Notes under the pieces: model-generated
The model's database searches: none
What the model was told of the DNA's origin: nothing
What the model saw: the letters and a program-made list of their open reading frames with translations, nothing else
In this document: positions 15,285 to 23,929 of the stretch, in pieces
Numbering within the stretch: position 1 is the stretch's first letter
How the letters are laid out: every line of letters starts with the position of its first letter
Assembly: GCF_001552535.1 (NCBI RefSeq)
Contig: NZ_BCRJ01000087.1
Span: 1 to 40,180, forward strand
DNA: 40,180 nt
Direction of reading: 5' to 3'
DNA from: Nocardioides jensenii JCM 1364 = NBRC 14755
GTDB taxonomy: Bacteria > Actinomycetota > Actinomycetes > Propionibacteriales > Nocardioidaceae
Translations under genes and position numbers: made by a program

Positions 15285-15620
15285 TCAGGCGGAGGTGGCC
15301 GCTTCCGCGGAGGCGTGAATGGCGAACACCTTGGCCAGCCCGGTGATGCGGAAGATCTTCAGGAGGCGGTCCTGGTTGCAGACCAGCTGGAGCGAGCCGT
15401 CGTGGGCGCGCACCTTCTTCAGGCCGCCCACCAGGACGCCGAGGCCGGTGGAGTCGAGGAACTCCACGCCTTCCATGTCGATGATCAGGTGGTAGGTGCC
15501 CTCGCCCACGAGCTCCGTGATCTTGTCGCGCAACTTGGGAGCGGTATAGACGTCGATCTCGCCTTCGACCGCGACGATGGTCGCGCCATCCACCTCGCGT
15601 GTCACGAGCGTCAGGTCCAC
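15285..15620 (-). CDS. bldG: Anti-anti-sigma factor, BldG type (STAS domain)
   Basis: This is a 111-residue single STAS domain. In Streptomyces, BldG controls development and antibiotic production by binding anti-sigma factors, regulated by phosphorylation of Ser57. Here DSTGLGVL places the serine at the same position 57, and [20 protein letters not shown] and ITGLAKVF are near-identical to BldG as I remember it. The GTG at 15620 is chosen for the strong GGAGGAG 4-5 nt upstream. The divergent helicase is the same neighbour as in Streptomyces. The anti-sigma factor gene found next to bldG there is not present on either side here, so the partner must be encoded elsewhere. Confidence 0.92.
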   Translation of the reverse strand: MDLTLVTREVDGATIVAVEGEIDVYTAPKLRDKITELVGEGTYHLIIDMEGVEFLDSTGLGVLVGGLKKVRAHDGSLQLVCNQDRLLKIFRITGLAKVFAIHASAEAATSA

Positions 15621-15767
15621 GTCTCTCCTCCGACGGCCGGGTGGCCATTGCGCGTCAGAGCCCCCAGTTGCCCCGACACTTCTCGCCATATCAAACCATG
15701 CACTCCCTGCTCGCGCATTCCGGTGGCACGAATCGGGGATGTCGGCGCGGGTTGCGACACTGGTCTC

Positions 15768-18086
15768 GTGCCTGTGACTCCAGCATCCTCCCGCCCCGCG
15801 GTGCGGAGTCTCATCGACGCCCTGACCACCCCAGCACGCGCCGATCGACTGCGTCACGTCGAAATGCTGCCGCCCCGGACACCGACGTACGCCGACTGGC
15901 CCGACTGGGTCGCGGGCCCGGTGCGCGAGGCCTTCACAGCGCGCGGCGTCGTCCACCCCTGGCGCCACCAGGTCGAGGGGGCCGAGGCCGCACACGCCGG
16001 GCGCCACGTGGTCGTGGCCACCGGCACCGCCTCCGGCAAGTCACTCGTCTACCAGGCCCCGGCCCTGACCGCGTGCCTGGAGCAACGCGGCGCTCGCGGC
16101 GAACGCGGAGCGACCGCCTTGTACGTCGCCCCGACCAAGGCGCTGGCCCAGGACCAGCTGGCGTCCCTGCAGACACTCGGGCTCGACGTGCGGGTCGCCA
16201 CCCACGACGGCGACAGCTCCCGCGAACAACGCGACTGGGCCCGCGACCACGGCGAGTACCTGCTCACCAACCCCGACATGCTCCACCACTCGATGTTGCC
16301 GGGCCACGCCCGCTGGGCCCGGTTCTGGCGATCACTGCGCTACGTGGTGATCGACGAGTGCCACCACTACCGCGGGGTCTTCGGTGCCCACGTCTCCCAC
16401 GTGCTTCGCCGTCTGCGGCGGGTCTGCGCGCTCTACGGCGCCTCTCCCACCTTCGTGCTCGCCTCCGCGACGGTGGCCTCCCCGGCCGAGCTGGGGCAGC
16501 GCCTGACCGGCCACGGCATGGTCGCGGTCACCGACGACACCTCACCTCGCGGCCAGGTCGCCCTCGCCCTGTGGGAGCCACCGTTCATCTCCCACCTCGG
16601 CGAGAACGGAGCCCCCGTACGCCGGGCAGCATCCTCCGAGGTCGCCGATCTGCTCACCGACCTCGTCGTCGAGGGAGTGCGCACCCTCGCCTTCGTCCGG
16701 TCCCGTCGCGGGGTCGAGTCGGTCGCCGCCACCGCGGCCGAACTTCTCAGCGAGGTCGCCCCGGAGCTTGCCGGCCGGGTCGCGCCCTACCGCGGCGGCT
16801 ACCTCCCCGAGGAACGACGAGCCCTGGAGCAGCGGCTGCGCTCCGGTGAGCTGGTCGGGCTGGCAGCCACCAACGCCCTCGAGCTCGGCATCGACGTGAG
16901 CGGCCTCGACGCGGTGCTGCTGGCCGGCTTCCCCGGCACGCGGGCCGCCCTGTGGCAGCAGGTCGGGCGTGCGGGACGCGACGGCCAGGACGCACTCGGG
17001 ATCCTCGTCGCCCGCGACGATCCCCTCGACACCTACCTCGTCACCCACCCCGACGCTCTGCTGGGCCGACCCGTGGAGGCGTGCGTCTTCGACCCCTCCA
17101 ACCACCATGTCCTGGGGCCACACCTGCTGGCCGCGGCCGAGGAGTCGCCGCTGTCCCCCGACGAGCTGGGCCTCTTCGGGGACTCCGCACGCGAGGCGGT
17201 CGACGCGCTCACCGAGGCCGGCCTGCTGCGTCGTCGCGGCAGGCTCTGGTTCTGGACCGATCGGCGCCGGGCCAGCGACCTGGCCGACATCCGGTCGGCC
17301 GGCGGCTCCCCCGTGCAGCTGATCGAGGCCGGCACCGGTCGGGTGATCGGCACCGTGGACGCCGGCTCCGCGCACGGCACCGCCCACGAAGGCGCGGTCT
17401 ACGTGCACCTGGGTGAGACCTGGCTGGTCACGTCCCTGGACCTGGACCAGAACGTCGCGATGATCGAGCCGGCCGAGCCGCCGTACTCCACCTCGGCCCG
17501 CGAGATCACCGACATCCGCATCGTGCAGGAGCTGCGCCACGAAGCCTGGGGGCGCAACCGCATGTCGTTCGGCGAGGTCGACGTCTCGCACCAGGTCGTC
17601 TCGTTCCTCAAGCGCCGCAACCCGAGCGGTGAGGTGATGGCCGAGGAGCCGCTCGACCTGCCCGAGCGGACCCTGCGAACTGCCGCCGTCTGGTGGACGG
17701 TGCCGACAGCCGTGCTCGAGGAGGCGGGTCTGGCCGAGGCCGACCTGCCCGGAGCGGCCCACGCGGCCGAGCATGCCTCGATCGGGCTGCTGCCACTCTT
17801 CGCGACCTGCGACCGCTGGGACATCGGTGGCGTCTCGACCGCACGGCATCCCGACACCGGCCAACTCACGGTCTTCGTCTACGACGGCCACCCCGGTGGA
17901 GCGGGCTTCGCCGAGCGCGGCTTCGCGGTGGCCCGTGACTGGCTTGGCGCCACCCGGGAGGCGATCGCCAGCTGCGCGTGCAGTGAGGGCTGCCCGTCGT
18001 GCGTGCAGTCGCCCAAGTGCGGCAACCAGAACCACCCGCTCGACAAGCACGAGGCGGTCCGGTTGCTCGACCTGCTGTTGACCTGA
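15768..18086 (+). CDS. DECH-box helicase with C-terminal Cys cluster (MrfA-like)
   Basis: This is a 772-residue superfamily 2 helicase. Walker A is ATGTASGKS (84-92), motif II is DECH (196-199), motif III is SAT and motif VI is QQVGRAGR. After the helicase core comes a long accessory region and a terminal Cys cluster at 736, 738, 742, 745 and 751 ([10 protein letters not shown]...C), the DUF1998 metal-binding domain of MrfA/Hrq1-type helicases. Bacillus MrfA repairs mitomycin C damage; the actinobacterial proteins are mostly uncharacterised. The GTG at 15768 is a likely start; an upstream extension in frame would overlap bldG and looks non-coding. No ribosome binding site is seen. In actinobacteria this gene marks the neighbourhood of the tad genes. 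Confidence 0.9.
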   Translation: MPVTPASSRPAVRSLIDALTTPARADRLRHVEMLPPRTPTYADWPDWVAGPVREAFTARGVVHPWRHQVEGAEAAHAGRHVVVATGTASGKSLVYQAPALTACLEQRGARGERGATALYVAPTKALAQDQLASLQTLGLDVRVATHDGDSSREQRDWARDHGEYLLTNPDMLHHSMLPGHARWARFWRSLRYVVIDECHHYRGVFGAHVSHVLRRLRRVCALYGASPTFVLASATVASPAELGQRLTGHGMVAVTDDTSPRGQVALALWEPPFISHLGENGAPVRRAASSEVADLLTDLVVEGVRTLAFVRSRRGVESVAATAAELLSEVAPELAGRVAPYRGGYLPEERRALEQRLRSGELVGLAATNALELGIDVSGLDAVLLAGFPGTRAALWQQVGRAGRDGQDALGILVARDDPLDTYLVTHPDALLGRPVEACVFDPSNHHVLGPHLLAAAEESPLSPDELGLFGDSAREAVDALTEAGLLRRRGRLWFWTDRRRASDLADIRSAGGSPVQLIEAGTGRVIGTVDAGSAHGTAHEGAVYVHLGETWLVTSLDLDQNVAMIEPAEPPYSTSAREITDIRIVQELRHEAWGRNRMSFGEVDVSHQVVSFLKRRNPSGEVMAEEPLDLPERTLRTAAVWWTVPTAVLEEAGLAEADLPGAAHAAEHASIGLLPLFATCDRWDIGGVSTARHPDTGQLTVFVYDGHPGGAGFAERGFAVARDWLGATREAIASCACSEGCPSCVQSPKCGNQNHPLDKHEAVRLLDLLLT

Positions 18087-18109
18087 CGATTGCACCGCAC
18101 TTCTCGGAG

Positions 18110-18115
18110 TAGCGT
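18110..18115 (+). promoter_or_regulatory. -10 element for a leaderless small-membrane-protein mRNA
   Basis: TAGCGT ends 6 nt before the ATG at 18122 and no Shine-Dalgarno sequence precedes the ATG. This indicates a start of transcription at the start codon. Confidence 0.5.
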
Positions 18116-18121
18116 GCACGC

Positions 18122-18400
18122 ATGGTGATTCTCGGATTCGTCCTGATCCTGATCTCCGCCGTGGCGATCCTTGGTGCGATCTTTCTGCTCGACGGCACCG
18201 GAGTCGAATACTTCGGCGCCGACGTGCCCCCGGTGACGTTGTTCGTGGTGGGGGCACTCTGCGTGGTGTTCATCGGCATGGGCGCCAAGCTGATGACCTC
18301 GGGCACGAAGCGGAGCCTGCGCGCCCGCAAGGAACAACGACTGGAGGAACGCCGGCAGAAGGACGAGCAGGAGCGATCCGGCGACCACGAAACCTCCTGA
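18122..18400 (+). CDS. Small two-helix membrane protein
   Basis: This is a 92-residue protein of unknown function. Hydrophobic helices lie at about 2-24 and 40-58, separated by a short polar loop (DGTGVEYFGADV). The last 30 residues are strongly charged with Arg/Lys/Glu and probably form a cytoplasmic helix. The stop overlaps the next ATG by one base (TGATG), so it is co-transcribed with the oxidoreductase. No named family is recognised. Confidence 0.72.
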   Translation: MVILGFVLILISAVAILGAIFLLDGTGVEYFGADVPPVTLFVVGALCVVFIGMGAKLMTSGTKRSLRARKEQRLEERRQKDEQERSGDHETS

Positions 18401-19389
18401 TGACCGGCTGGGGGATCCTCGCGACCGGAAAGATCGCGCACAGTTTCGCCCGCGACCTGCGGGAGGTCCCCGGGGCACGGTTGGCCGCGGTCGGGTCACG
18501 TCATGCGGAGAGGGCGCTGGTGTTCGCCGACGAGTTCGGGGCCGGCGAGTGCACGGCCCACGGTTCCTACGAGGCGCTGGTCGAGGACCCCTCCGTGGAC
18601 GTGGTGTACGTCGCGAGCCCCCACGCGCTGCACCTCGACCACGCCAGGTTGGCGTTCGAGGCCGGCAAGCACGTGCTCTGCGAGAAGCCATTGACCCTCA
18701 ACCTGGCCGAGGCCCGGGAGATGGTGCGGCTGTCCGTTGAGCACGGCCGGTTCCTGATGGAGGCGATGTGGACGCTGTGCCACCCGCTCGTGCGGGAACT
18801 CAGCCGGCGCATCGTCGCCGGCGACTTCGGGGTCCCGCGGCAGGTGCACGCCGACCTCGGCTGGGTGGTCGACCGACCGCCGACCGACCGGATGCTCGAC
18901 CCAGCGCTGGGTGGTGGCGCCCTTCTGGACATGGGCGTCTATCCGCTGACCTTCGCCCAGCTGGTCCTCGGCAGGGCCGAGCTGCTCACCGCGGTTGCGG
19001 ACCTGTCGCCGGCCGGAGTCGACCTGGACGTCGCGATCGCCGCACGCCACATCGGCGGTGGCACCTCGGCACTGTCGGCCTCGATGACGTCTCGACCCTC
19101 GCGGGCCGCCACGATCGCGACCACGACCGGGCTGGTCGAGGTGGCGGCCGACTTCCACCACCCGCCCGGCGCGACCTGGCGACCCCATGACGGAAGGCCC
19201 GAGGCGATCGTGGCGCCGGAGCCGGTGATGGGCCAGGGCTACGGCAATGAGGCCGCCGAGGTGATGCGCTGCATCGACGCGGGCCTGACCGAGAGTCCCC
19301 TGGTGCCGCACGCGTTCACCCTCGACGTGATCGGTCAGATGGACGAGCTGCGACGACAGATCGGCGTGGTCTACCCCGGCGAGAGGTGA
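18400..19389 (+). CDS. Gfo/Idh/MocA-family NAD(P)-dependent oxidoreductase
   Basis: This is a 329-residue protein. The N-terminal Rossmann domain starts GWGILATGKIAHSFA and continues to the EKPLTLN motif near 97-103, which carries the conserved lysine. The C-terminal alpha/beta domain follows (about 125-325). Relatives act on sugars, inositols, biliverdin or trans-dihydrodiols; EAMWTLCHP and the GGGALLDMGVYPL segment resemble the dihydrodiol/xylose dehydrogenase branch. The substrate is unknown. It starts on the stop of the small membrane protein and ends facing a convergent gene, with a weak hairpin between them. Confidence 0.87.
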   Translation: MTGWGILATGKIAHSFARDLREVPGARLAAVGSRHAERALVFADEFGAGECTAHGSYEALVEDPSVDVVYVASPHALHLDHARLAFEAGKHVLCEKPLTLNLAEAREMVRLSVEHGRFLMEAMWTLCHPLVRELSRRIVAGDFGVPRQVHADLGWVVDRPPTDRMLDPALGGGALLDMGVYPLTFAQLVLGRAELLTAVADLSPAGVDLDVAIAARHIGGGTSALSASMTSRPSRAATIATTTGLVEVAADFHHPPGATWRPHDGRPEAIVAPEPVMGQGYGNEAAEVMRCIDAGLTESPLVPHAFTLDVIGQMDELRRQIGVVYPGER

Positions 19390-19398
19390 CTCGTCCGT

Positions 19399-19415
19399 CG
19401 GCTGGCCCCGAGCCG
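19399..19415. terminator. Weak hairpin between convergent genes
   Basis: CGGCT and AGCCG form a 5-bp stem with a 7-nt loop in the 39-bp gap between the oxidoreductase and the sensor-domain gene. It is placed where a bidirectional terminator is needed but is short. Confidence 0.3.
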
Positions 19416-19428
19416 GTGGGGGTTCCGG

Positions 19429-20106
19429 TCAGGAGGCCCGGCTGCTCAGCAGCAGGCGCCCCAGCCCGGACTGGGCCAGCGCGCAGACCCGCACCACCAG
19501 GGGCACGGTCAGCAGGGCCAAGACACCGACCCCCAGCATCAGCAGGCTCTCCGCACCACGACCCTCCCCGAGCCGCAGCACCTCGACGAGCAGCTCGCTG
19601 TCGTCGTCGAAGGGGATGAACTGCTCCCAGTACCAATAGGACAGGCCGCCCAGAACCAGCGCCCACCAGGTCACGGTCACCACGAAGACGGCGATGCTGG
19701 AGACGAAGGAGAGCAGCGTCCAGCCCAGGTCGAACCACGACTGCGGGTCACGCAACGGCGTCGCGGCCCTGGCCAGCCAGCTCGCCTGCGGGTCCTGGCC
19801 GAGATAGGGCGGCGTACGAGCGTCGGCTCCGGAACCGTTCCCCGGGACCAGCGCGCGGATCCTGCTGCGCTCGACGTGTGCGAACCCGCGGGCCGCGTAC
19901 GCCGTCGCGGCGAGCACCGGAATGCCGAACAGCAGCACCAGCAGTGACAGGCCGAGCGCCATTCCCGTGACGACCACGACAAAAGCGGGGATCGCGAAGA
20001 ACAGCGCCGTGAGGTTGTAGGCCGTGTCCAGCCCGATGCGATGCAACCACGTCGGTCGCGGGGTCCGCGAGGTGTCGGTCTCGGCCATCTCGATCGTGGA
20101 GGTCAT
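19429..20106 (-). CDS. Stand-alone sensor-domain membrane protein
   Basis: This 225-residue protein resembles the putative sensor domain that forms the N-terminus of many actinobacterial histidine kinases. Four hydrophobic segments are seen: two close together near 28-63, two near 125-160, and a further hydrophobic stretch near 195-212. The family features YNLTALFFAIPAF, DPQSWFDLGWTLLSF and a WYWEQF loop are present. No kinase domain follows and no kinase or regulator gene is adjacent, so it either signals to a distant partner or has another membrane role. The ATG at 20106 is chosen because a TAGCGT -10 element lies 7 nt upstream; a second ATG six codons later has no better signal. Confidence 0.75.
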   Translation of the reverse strand: MTSTIEMAETDTSRTPRPTWLHRIGLDTAYNLTALFFAIPAFVVVVTGMALGLSLLVLLFGIPVLAATAYAARGFAHVERSRIRALVPGNGSGADARTPPYLGQDPQASWLARAATPLRDPQSWFDLGWTLLSFVSSIAVFVVTVTWWALVLGGLSYWYWEQFIPFDDDSELLVEVLRLGEGRGAESLLMLGVGVLALLTVPLVVRVCALAQSGLGRLLLSSRAS

Positions 20107-20113
20107 GGTTGGA

Positions 20114-20119
20114 ACGCTA
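20114..20119 (-). promoter_or_regulatory. -10 element for a leaderless sensor-domain gene mRNA
   Basis: TAGCGT on the minus strand ends 7 nt before the ATG at 20106. There is no ribosome binding site, so a leaderless start is likely. Confidence 0.45.
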
Positions 20120-20218
20120 GGCCCGCATGCCGCCGCGATCAGGGGTGCTAGGTCCACTCTTCACCCCACCGCGACCAGACCGCGGTGCGTGTGGCCGATG
20201 CCGCGGCGGCGCGCAGCC

Positions 20219-20614
20219 TCACGGCGAGGGTCCGGCCCGCGCCCGGCCGATGACCTCGAAGGTGTGACCCAGGAACTCCGGGCCCTCCACGCGGACCGCG
20301 ACCACGACGTCATCGCCTGCCGGGAGGCAGGAGGTGAGCTCGGCATGGTTGGCTGCGGCCACCTCGACCGCTGCGACGCAAGGGTCCGAACCCTGCTGGC
20401 CGGCGGTGGCACCGGCCAGTGCGGCAAGGTCGGCACCGGCCTGTGCGCGCCGGTGGGCCGCCGCGGTCGCGGTCATGAATGCGGCACCGAGACCGAGCAG
20501 CACCAGGACGCCGATCATCGAGACCACCACCAGGGATGCGCTTCCGGCGTCCGCCCACCCGCGGGCCCCAGAGGGCTCGGCGTCGCTCTCGCAACGGCAC
20601 CCGTCACCGGACAT
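20219..20614 (-). CDS. TadE/G-like pilus-assembly protein of the helicase/tad neighbourhood
   Basis: This is a 131-residue protein. A hydrophilic N-terminus of about 25 residues precedes one transmembrane helix (SLVVVSMIGVLVLLGLGAAF) and the motif HRRAQAGADLAALAGA, which is typical of TadG/TadE-type pseudopilins. A small extracytoplasmic domain with two Cys follows. It corresponds in position to Rv3654c, the TadE-like protein next to the DECH helicase. The ATG has GGAGG about 6 nt upstream and overlaps the preceding gene by 11 bases. It is the last gene of the tad operon. Confidence 0.85.
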   Translation of the reverse strand: MSGDGCRCESDAEPSGARGWADAGSASLVVVSMIGVLVLLGLGAAFMTATAAAHRRAQAGADLAALAGATAGQQGSDPCVAAVEVAAANHAELTSCLPAGDDVVVAVRVEGPEFLGHTFEVIGRARAGPSP

Positions 20615-20963
20615 CGTTCACCTCCTCGCGCAGGGCCGTCGCCTCGCCGTGCGTGCTGCCGGACACCGCGTCGAGCAGTCCGCCGGGTGAGGGCACCGAT
20701 CCGGTGACGACAACGACGACCATGTCGCCCAGCTGTGAGACCGAGACCTCGGCACCGGGGGCCACCCGCTGTGCCAGGGCGACGGCGTCGGCTCGGCTCT
20801 CTCCACGCGCCAGCGCTCGGGCCGCCTCACGCGCGGCGTCGGTCGCCTTCATCTGCGCGACCCCGAAGGTCAGCATCCACACCATGGCCAGGGTCACCGC
20901 CACCAGGAGCGGGAGGGCGAGCGCCGTCTCCGCGGTGACCGCCCCCCGCTCACTGCGGTTCAT
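20604..20963 (-). CDS. TadE-family pilus-assembly protein
   Basis: This is a 119-residue pseudopilin-like protein. The start MNRSERGAVTAETALALPL is the TadE signature: a short positively charged leader, a Glu near the start of a long hydrophobic helix (about 10-35) and then an amphipathic segment (ATDAAREAARALARGE). A small extracellular beta domain follows. It is likely exported and processed with the Flp pilin. The ATG overlaps the pilin stop by 4 bases (ATGA). It corresponds in position to Rv3655c. Confidence 0.85.
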   Translation of the reverse strand: MNRSERGAVTAETALALPLLVAVTLAMVWMLTFGVAQMKATDAAREAARALARGESRADAVALAQRVAPGAEVSVSQLGDMVVVVVTGSVPSPGGLLDAVSGSTHGEATALREEVNDVR

Positions 20964-21145
20964 CCGATGCCGAGCATTCCGAGCACGTGGTTGAACATCT
21001 GACGCAGCATCTGGTCTCCGAAGCCCCCGGTGACCAGCTGGTAGAGCACGCCGGCCAGCCCGGCACCTGCGGCGGTGCCGACCGCATATTCCGCGGTGGT
21101 GATGCCTCGCTCGTCGGTATGCCGCTTGACGCCTGTCCTTGCCAT
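20960..21145 (-). CDS. Flp-type pilin-like small protein (DUF4244)
   Basis: This 61-residue peptide has the organisation of actinobacterial Flp-like pilins. A basic leader (about 1-13) leads to GITTAEYAVGTAAGAGLAGVL, with the Glu-Tyr pair that marks Flp pilins (here the order is A-E-Y). One hydrophobic helix and an amphipathic tail (DQMLRQMFNHVLGML) follow. It is likely the main subunit of the pilus or secretion pseudopilus made by this locus. The ATG at 21145 has GGAGG with 6 nt spacing. A 137-bp gap separates it from the upstream tadC gene, the only sizeable gap in the operon. Confidence 0.83.
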   Translation of the reverse strand: MARTGVKRHTDERGITTAEYAVGTAAGAGLAGVLYQLVTGGFGDQMLRQMFNHVLGMLGIG

Positions 21146-21282
21146 GAATACCTCCTCCGGTCCGGCCACGGTCGTGACCGGTGTCTCCACCCTCCGCGAT
21201 TCCGGACCTCGCCGTCGGCGACCGCGACCGCTCTGTGGAGAAACCCGACGCGCGTGGTCCTGTGCACGAAAGGCGGCCCGCT

Positions 21283-22008
21283 TCACCACGACAGCGAGCT
21301 CAGCGCCGAGGCGATGACCGGCACGATGCCGACCACCAGGAACGCCGGCAGCAGGAGGAGTCCCAACGGCACCGCGGCGCGCACTCCGACTGTGCGGGCC
21401 CGGTCCTCGACCCGGGCCCGCTCCTCACGCGCCAGGTCCAGGCCGAGACGGCGTACGACGTCCGCGATCGGAACGCCCGACGTCTCGGCACGGAGCAGAG
21501 CCCTGCCCACGCGTTCATAGGCGGGCGAGTTCGACAGCTCCCGCCACACGTCGACCGGTGCCATCCCGAACCCGAGCCGGGCGTCGGCACGTCGCAACGG
21601 TTCGGTGCCGGGGCCGGGCAGGGCTGCGGCAACCTGGTGGAGCGCCTCGGGAAGGGACCCACCTGCGGCAAGCACGAGGCCGAGCAGCTGCACGACCTGG
21701 GGAAGGTCGCGAGCGGCCGCCTGCCGCTTCCGCAGCTCCGAGGCCGGAGCTGCCCGGGCGATGGTCACCCAGACCGCGACGAATGCCACGACGGCGACCA
21801 CACCGCCCAGCGGCAGGGGCACCAGCGTCACCCCTCCGAGCGCAGCGCACACACTGACCACGAGCCGGTGACGGGCCGGGAACGAGATCTCCGCCACCGG
21901 CAGCAACGGTGGCGCCCCACCCCCGACGAGCCGGGGCGAAGGCCGGGCCCGGAAGCAGAGGAGCACCGCGGCGGCGGCGAGCAGTGCGGGAAGGACGGCC
22001 CGGGTCAC
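21283..22008 (-). CDS. tadC: TadC-like inner-membrane platform protein
   Basis: This is a 241-residue type II secretion F-domain protein. Hydrophobic segments lie at about 6-17 and 43-83, and a C-terminal helix pair lies near 205-235. The central cytoplasmic F domain contains LPQVVQLLGLVLAAGGSLPEAL. Together with TadB it forms the platform through which the ATPase assembles Flp pili. The GTG start overlaps the tadB stop by 4 bases. It is shorter than proteobacterial TadC (about 300), as is usual in actinobacteria. Confidence 0.88.
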   Translation of the reverse strand: MTRAVLPALLAAAAVLLCFRARPSPRLVGGGAPPLLPVAEISFPARHRLVVSVCAALGGVTLVPLPLGGVVAVVAFVAVWVTIARAAPASELRKRQAAARDLPQVVQLLGLVLAAGGSLPEALHQVAAALPGPGTEPLRRADARLGFGMAPVDVWRELSNSPAYERVGRALLRAETSGVPIADVVRRLGLDLAREERARVEDRARTVGVRAAVPLGLLLLPAFLVVGIVPVIASALSSLSW

Positions 22009-22772
22009 GCCGAGGCCTCCACCCCTGCCGCGATGGCCTCGATCCAGCAGAGTCCGGCCACCGTCAGCAACACACCGGCCGCCAGGCACGCCAGGCCCAA
22101 CGGGGTGCTGAGCAGGAACCGAACCGGGTCGCCCCCGGCCCCTGAGCCCATCACCAGGGTGAGCACGGGAAGGCCGGCCATCAGTCTCGCGGTCGAGCGG
22201 GCCGACGCCAGCTCCGTGCGCACGAGTCTGCGTGTGGCCTCACGCTCGCGGACCGTCTCGGCCACCTCAGCCAGTGCCACGGCAGGCCCACTGCCGGATC
22301 GGACCGCCACCTGCCAGGCCGACGCCACCAGACGCAGGTCACCGGCTCCGGGGCGCCCGGACAGCTCACGCAGCGCGTCGGGAACCGAGCCACCCAGCGC
22401 GTGCGCCGACACCACGGCCGCGAACGGAGGCCAGACGTGCGCGGCCTCGTCGAGGCAGCGGTCGGCGGGCAGGCCCGCGGCGAGCTCTCCACCGACCAGC
22501 TCGCAGACCTCTTGGATGCGGGCACCCGTCGCAGCCGCTGCCACGGAACGCCGCCGTCGGGTGCGCAACAGGAGCAGGCCGAACACTGCTGCACCAAGGA
22601 TCGCGGCCGGCGCGGCAACCCGCCAGGACAGGCCGCCGAGTGCTGCGTAGGCCCCCGGAGCCACGACACCGCAGACCGCCCACAGCACGGAGGGCGGCCT
22701 GGCACGACGCGGAAGGGGTCGGAGCAGGCAGACCGCGACCCCGGCCAGCCCGGCTGCGAACAACGCGCTCAT
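22005..22772 (-). CDS. tadB: TadB-like inner-membrane platform protein
   Basis: This is a 255-residue type II secretion F-domain protein. An N-terminal hydrophobic region (2-15, 29-66) precedes the cytoplasmic F domain (about 83-190: ELVGGELAAGLPADRCLDEAA and SGSGPAVALAEVAETVRERE). Two C-terminal helices lie near 195-245. The ATG at 22772 sits on the tadA stop (TGATG); a TTG one codon upstream is an alternative. It forms the platform with TadC. Confidence 0.88.
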   Translation of the reverse strand: MSALFAAGLAGVAVCLLRPLPRRARPPSVLWAVCGVVAPGAYAALGGLSWRVAAPAAILGAAVFGLLLLRTRRRRSVAAAATGARIQEVCELVGGELAAGLPADRCLDEAAHVWPPFAAVVSAHALGGSVPDALRELSGRPGAGDLRLVASAWQVAVRSGSGPAVALAEVAETVREREATRRLVRTELASARSTARLMAGLPVLTLVMGSGAGGDPVRFLLSTPLGLACLAAGVLLTVAGLCWIEAIAAGVEASA

Positions 22773-23929
22773 CAACCCGACAGCCGATCGGCAAGCCGGC
22801 CGATGCCCGGACCTTCGCGCACGGTGCCGTCGGCGCCGAAGGACACGGCGGTCACCGCCTCGACGAAACCGTCACGTCCGCGCACCGGGACCGCCAGCTC
22901 GGCCAGCCGTCGGCGCCCACCGCGGTCGCGGCCCAGGTGGAGGAAGACGTCGATCGCCGAGGCGAGCTGGCTGTGCACGGCGTCGCGACCCATGCCCGCC
23001 GGGAGCGCCAGCGCCTCGATGCGGGCCGGTACGTCGGCGGCGGAGTTGGCGTGGAGCGTGCCGCAGCCCCCCTCGTGCCCCGTGTTGAGGGCGGCCAGCA
23101 GGTCGACGACCTCGATGCCGCGCACCTCACCCACCACGACCCGGTCGGGCCGCATGCGCAGCGCCTGGCGGACCAGCGTGCGCATCGGGATCTCCCCGAC
23201 GCCTTCCACGTTGGCCACCCGCGCCTCCAGCCCGACGACGTGTGGGTGGGTGGGGCGCAGCTCGCTGGAGTCCTCGACCAGGACGAGCCGCTGGTCGGGG
23301 TCGACCTCGCCCAGCATCGCAGCCAGGAGGGTGGTCTTTCCTGAGCCGGTGCCGCCCGAGACCAGGAACGAGAGTCGAGCGTTGAGCACGCGTCGCGTGA
23401 GAGCGAGCGCCTCGGCAGCCAGGGACCCGCGCTCGGCAAGCTCGGTCAGCGACCAGCCCGTCGGCCGGGGGACCCGCAAGGAGATCACCGTGCCCGGCCT
23501 GGCCACGGGGGCCAGCACAGCATGGCACCGGGTGCCGTCGCGGAGCCGGACGTCGACATGGGGCGAGGCATCGTCGAGGCGGCGCCCGCCGGACGAGGCG
23601 AGACGCTGCGCGAGGCGGCGTACGGCGTCCTCGTCGGGGAAGGTGACCTCGGCCCGTTCGAGGCCGTGCCCCCGGTCGAACCAGACCGAGTCGGCACCGT
23701 TGACCAGGACGTCGGTCACCCCTTCCTGTCGCAGGAGTGGATCGAGAGGACCCGCGCCGGTGACGTCGGCCAGCAACGCTTCGTGGACGGCCAGGACCGT
23801 GGCGTCGCCCACCGGCCGCCCGGCCGCTCGGAGCGCCTCCGCCACTCGTTGCGGCGTGAGCAGGTGCCCGTCCCGGGCCAGCTTGTCCCGGACCTCTTCG
23901 AGCAGTTCCGTGGGCACCACACGCGTCAC
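22772..23929 (-). CDS. tadA: TadA-like pilus/secretion ATPase (CpaF family)
   Basis: This 385-residue hexameric ATPase powers pilus assembly at the cytoplasmic face. The N-terminal domain includes GPLDPLLRQEGVTDVLVNG (60-78). Walker A is GGTGSGKTT (192-200), followed by an Asp/Glu box (LVLVEDSSEL), a Walker B region (MRPDRVVVGEVRG) and a His box (GTLHANS). All catalytic motifs look intact. The GTG start overlaps the upstream Ssd/CpaE gene by 4 bases. It sits in the middle of the tad operon. Confidence 0.93.
   Translation of the reverse strand: MTRVVPTELLEEVRDKLARDGHLLTPQRVAEALRAAGRPVGDATVLAVHEALLADVTGAGPLDPLLRQEGVTDVLVNGADSVWFDRGHGLERAEVTFPDEDAVRRLAQRLASSGGRRLDDASPHVDVRLRDGTRCHAVLAPVARPGTVISLRVPRPTGWSLTELAERGSLAAEALALTRRVLNARLSFLVSGGTGSGKTTLLAAMLGEVDPDQRLVLVEDSSELRPTHPHVVGLEARVANVEGVGEIPMRTLVRQALRMRPDRVVVGEVRGIEVVDLLAALNTGHEGGCGTLHANSAADVPARIEALALPAGMGRDAVHSQLASAIDVFLHLGRDRGGRRRLAELAVPVRGRDGFVEAVTAVSFGADGTVREGPGIGRLADRLSG

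Noticed and set aside
15186..15767. In-frame N-terminal extension of the helicase
   Set aside because: It would run through the palindromic repeat and across bldG on the opposite strand; the conserved helicase sequence begins only after 15768.
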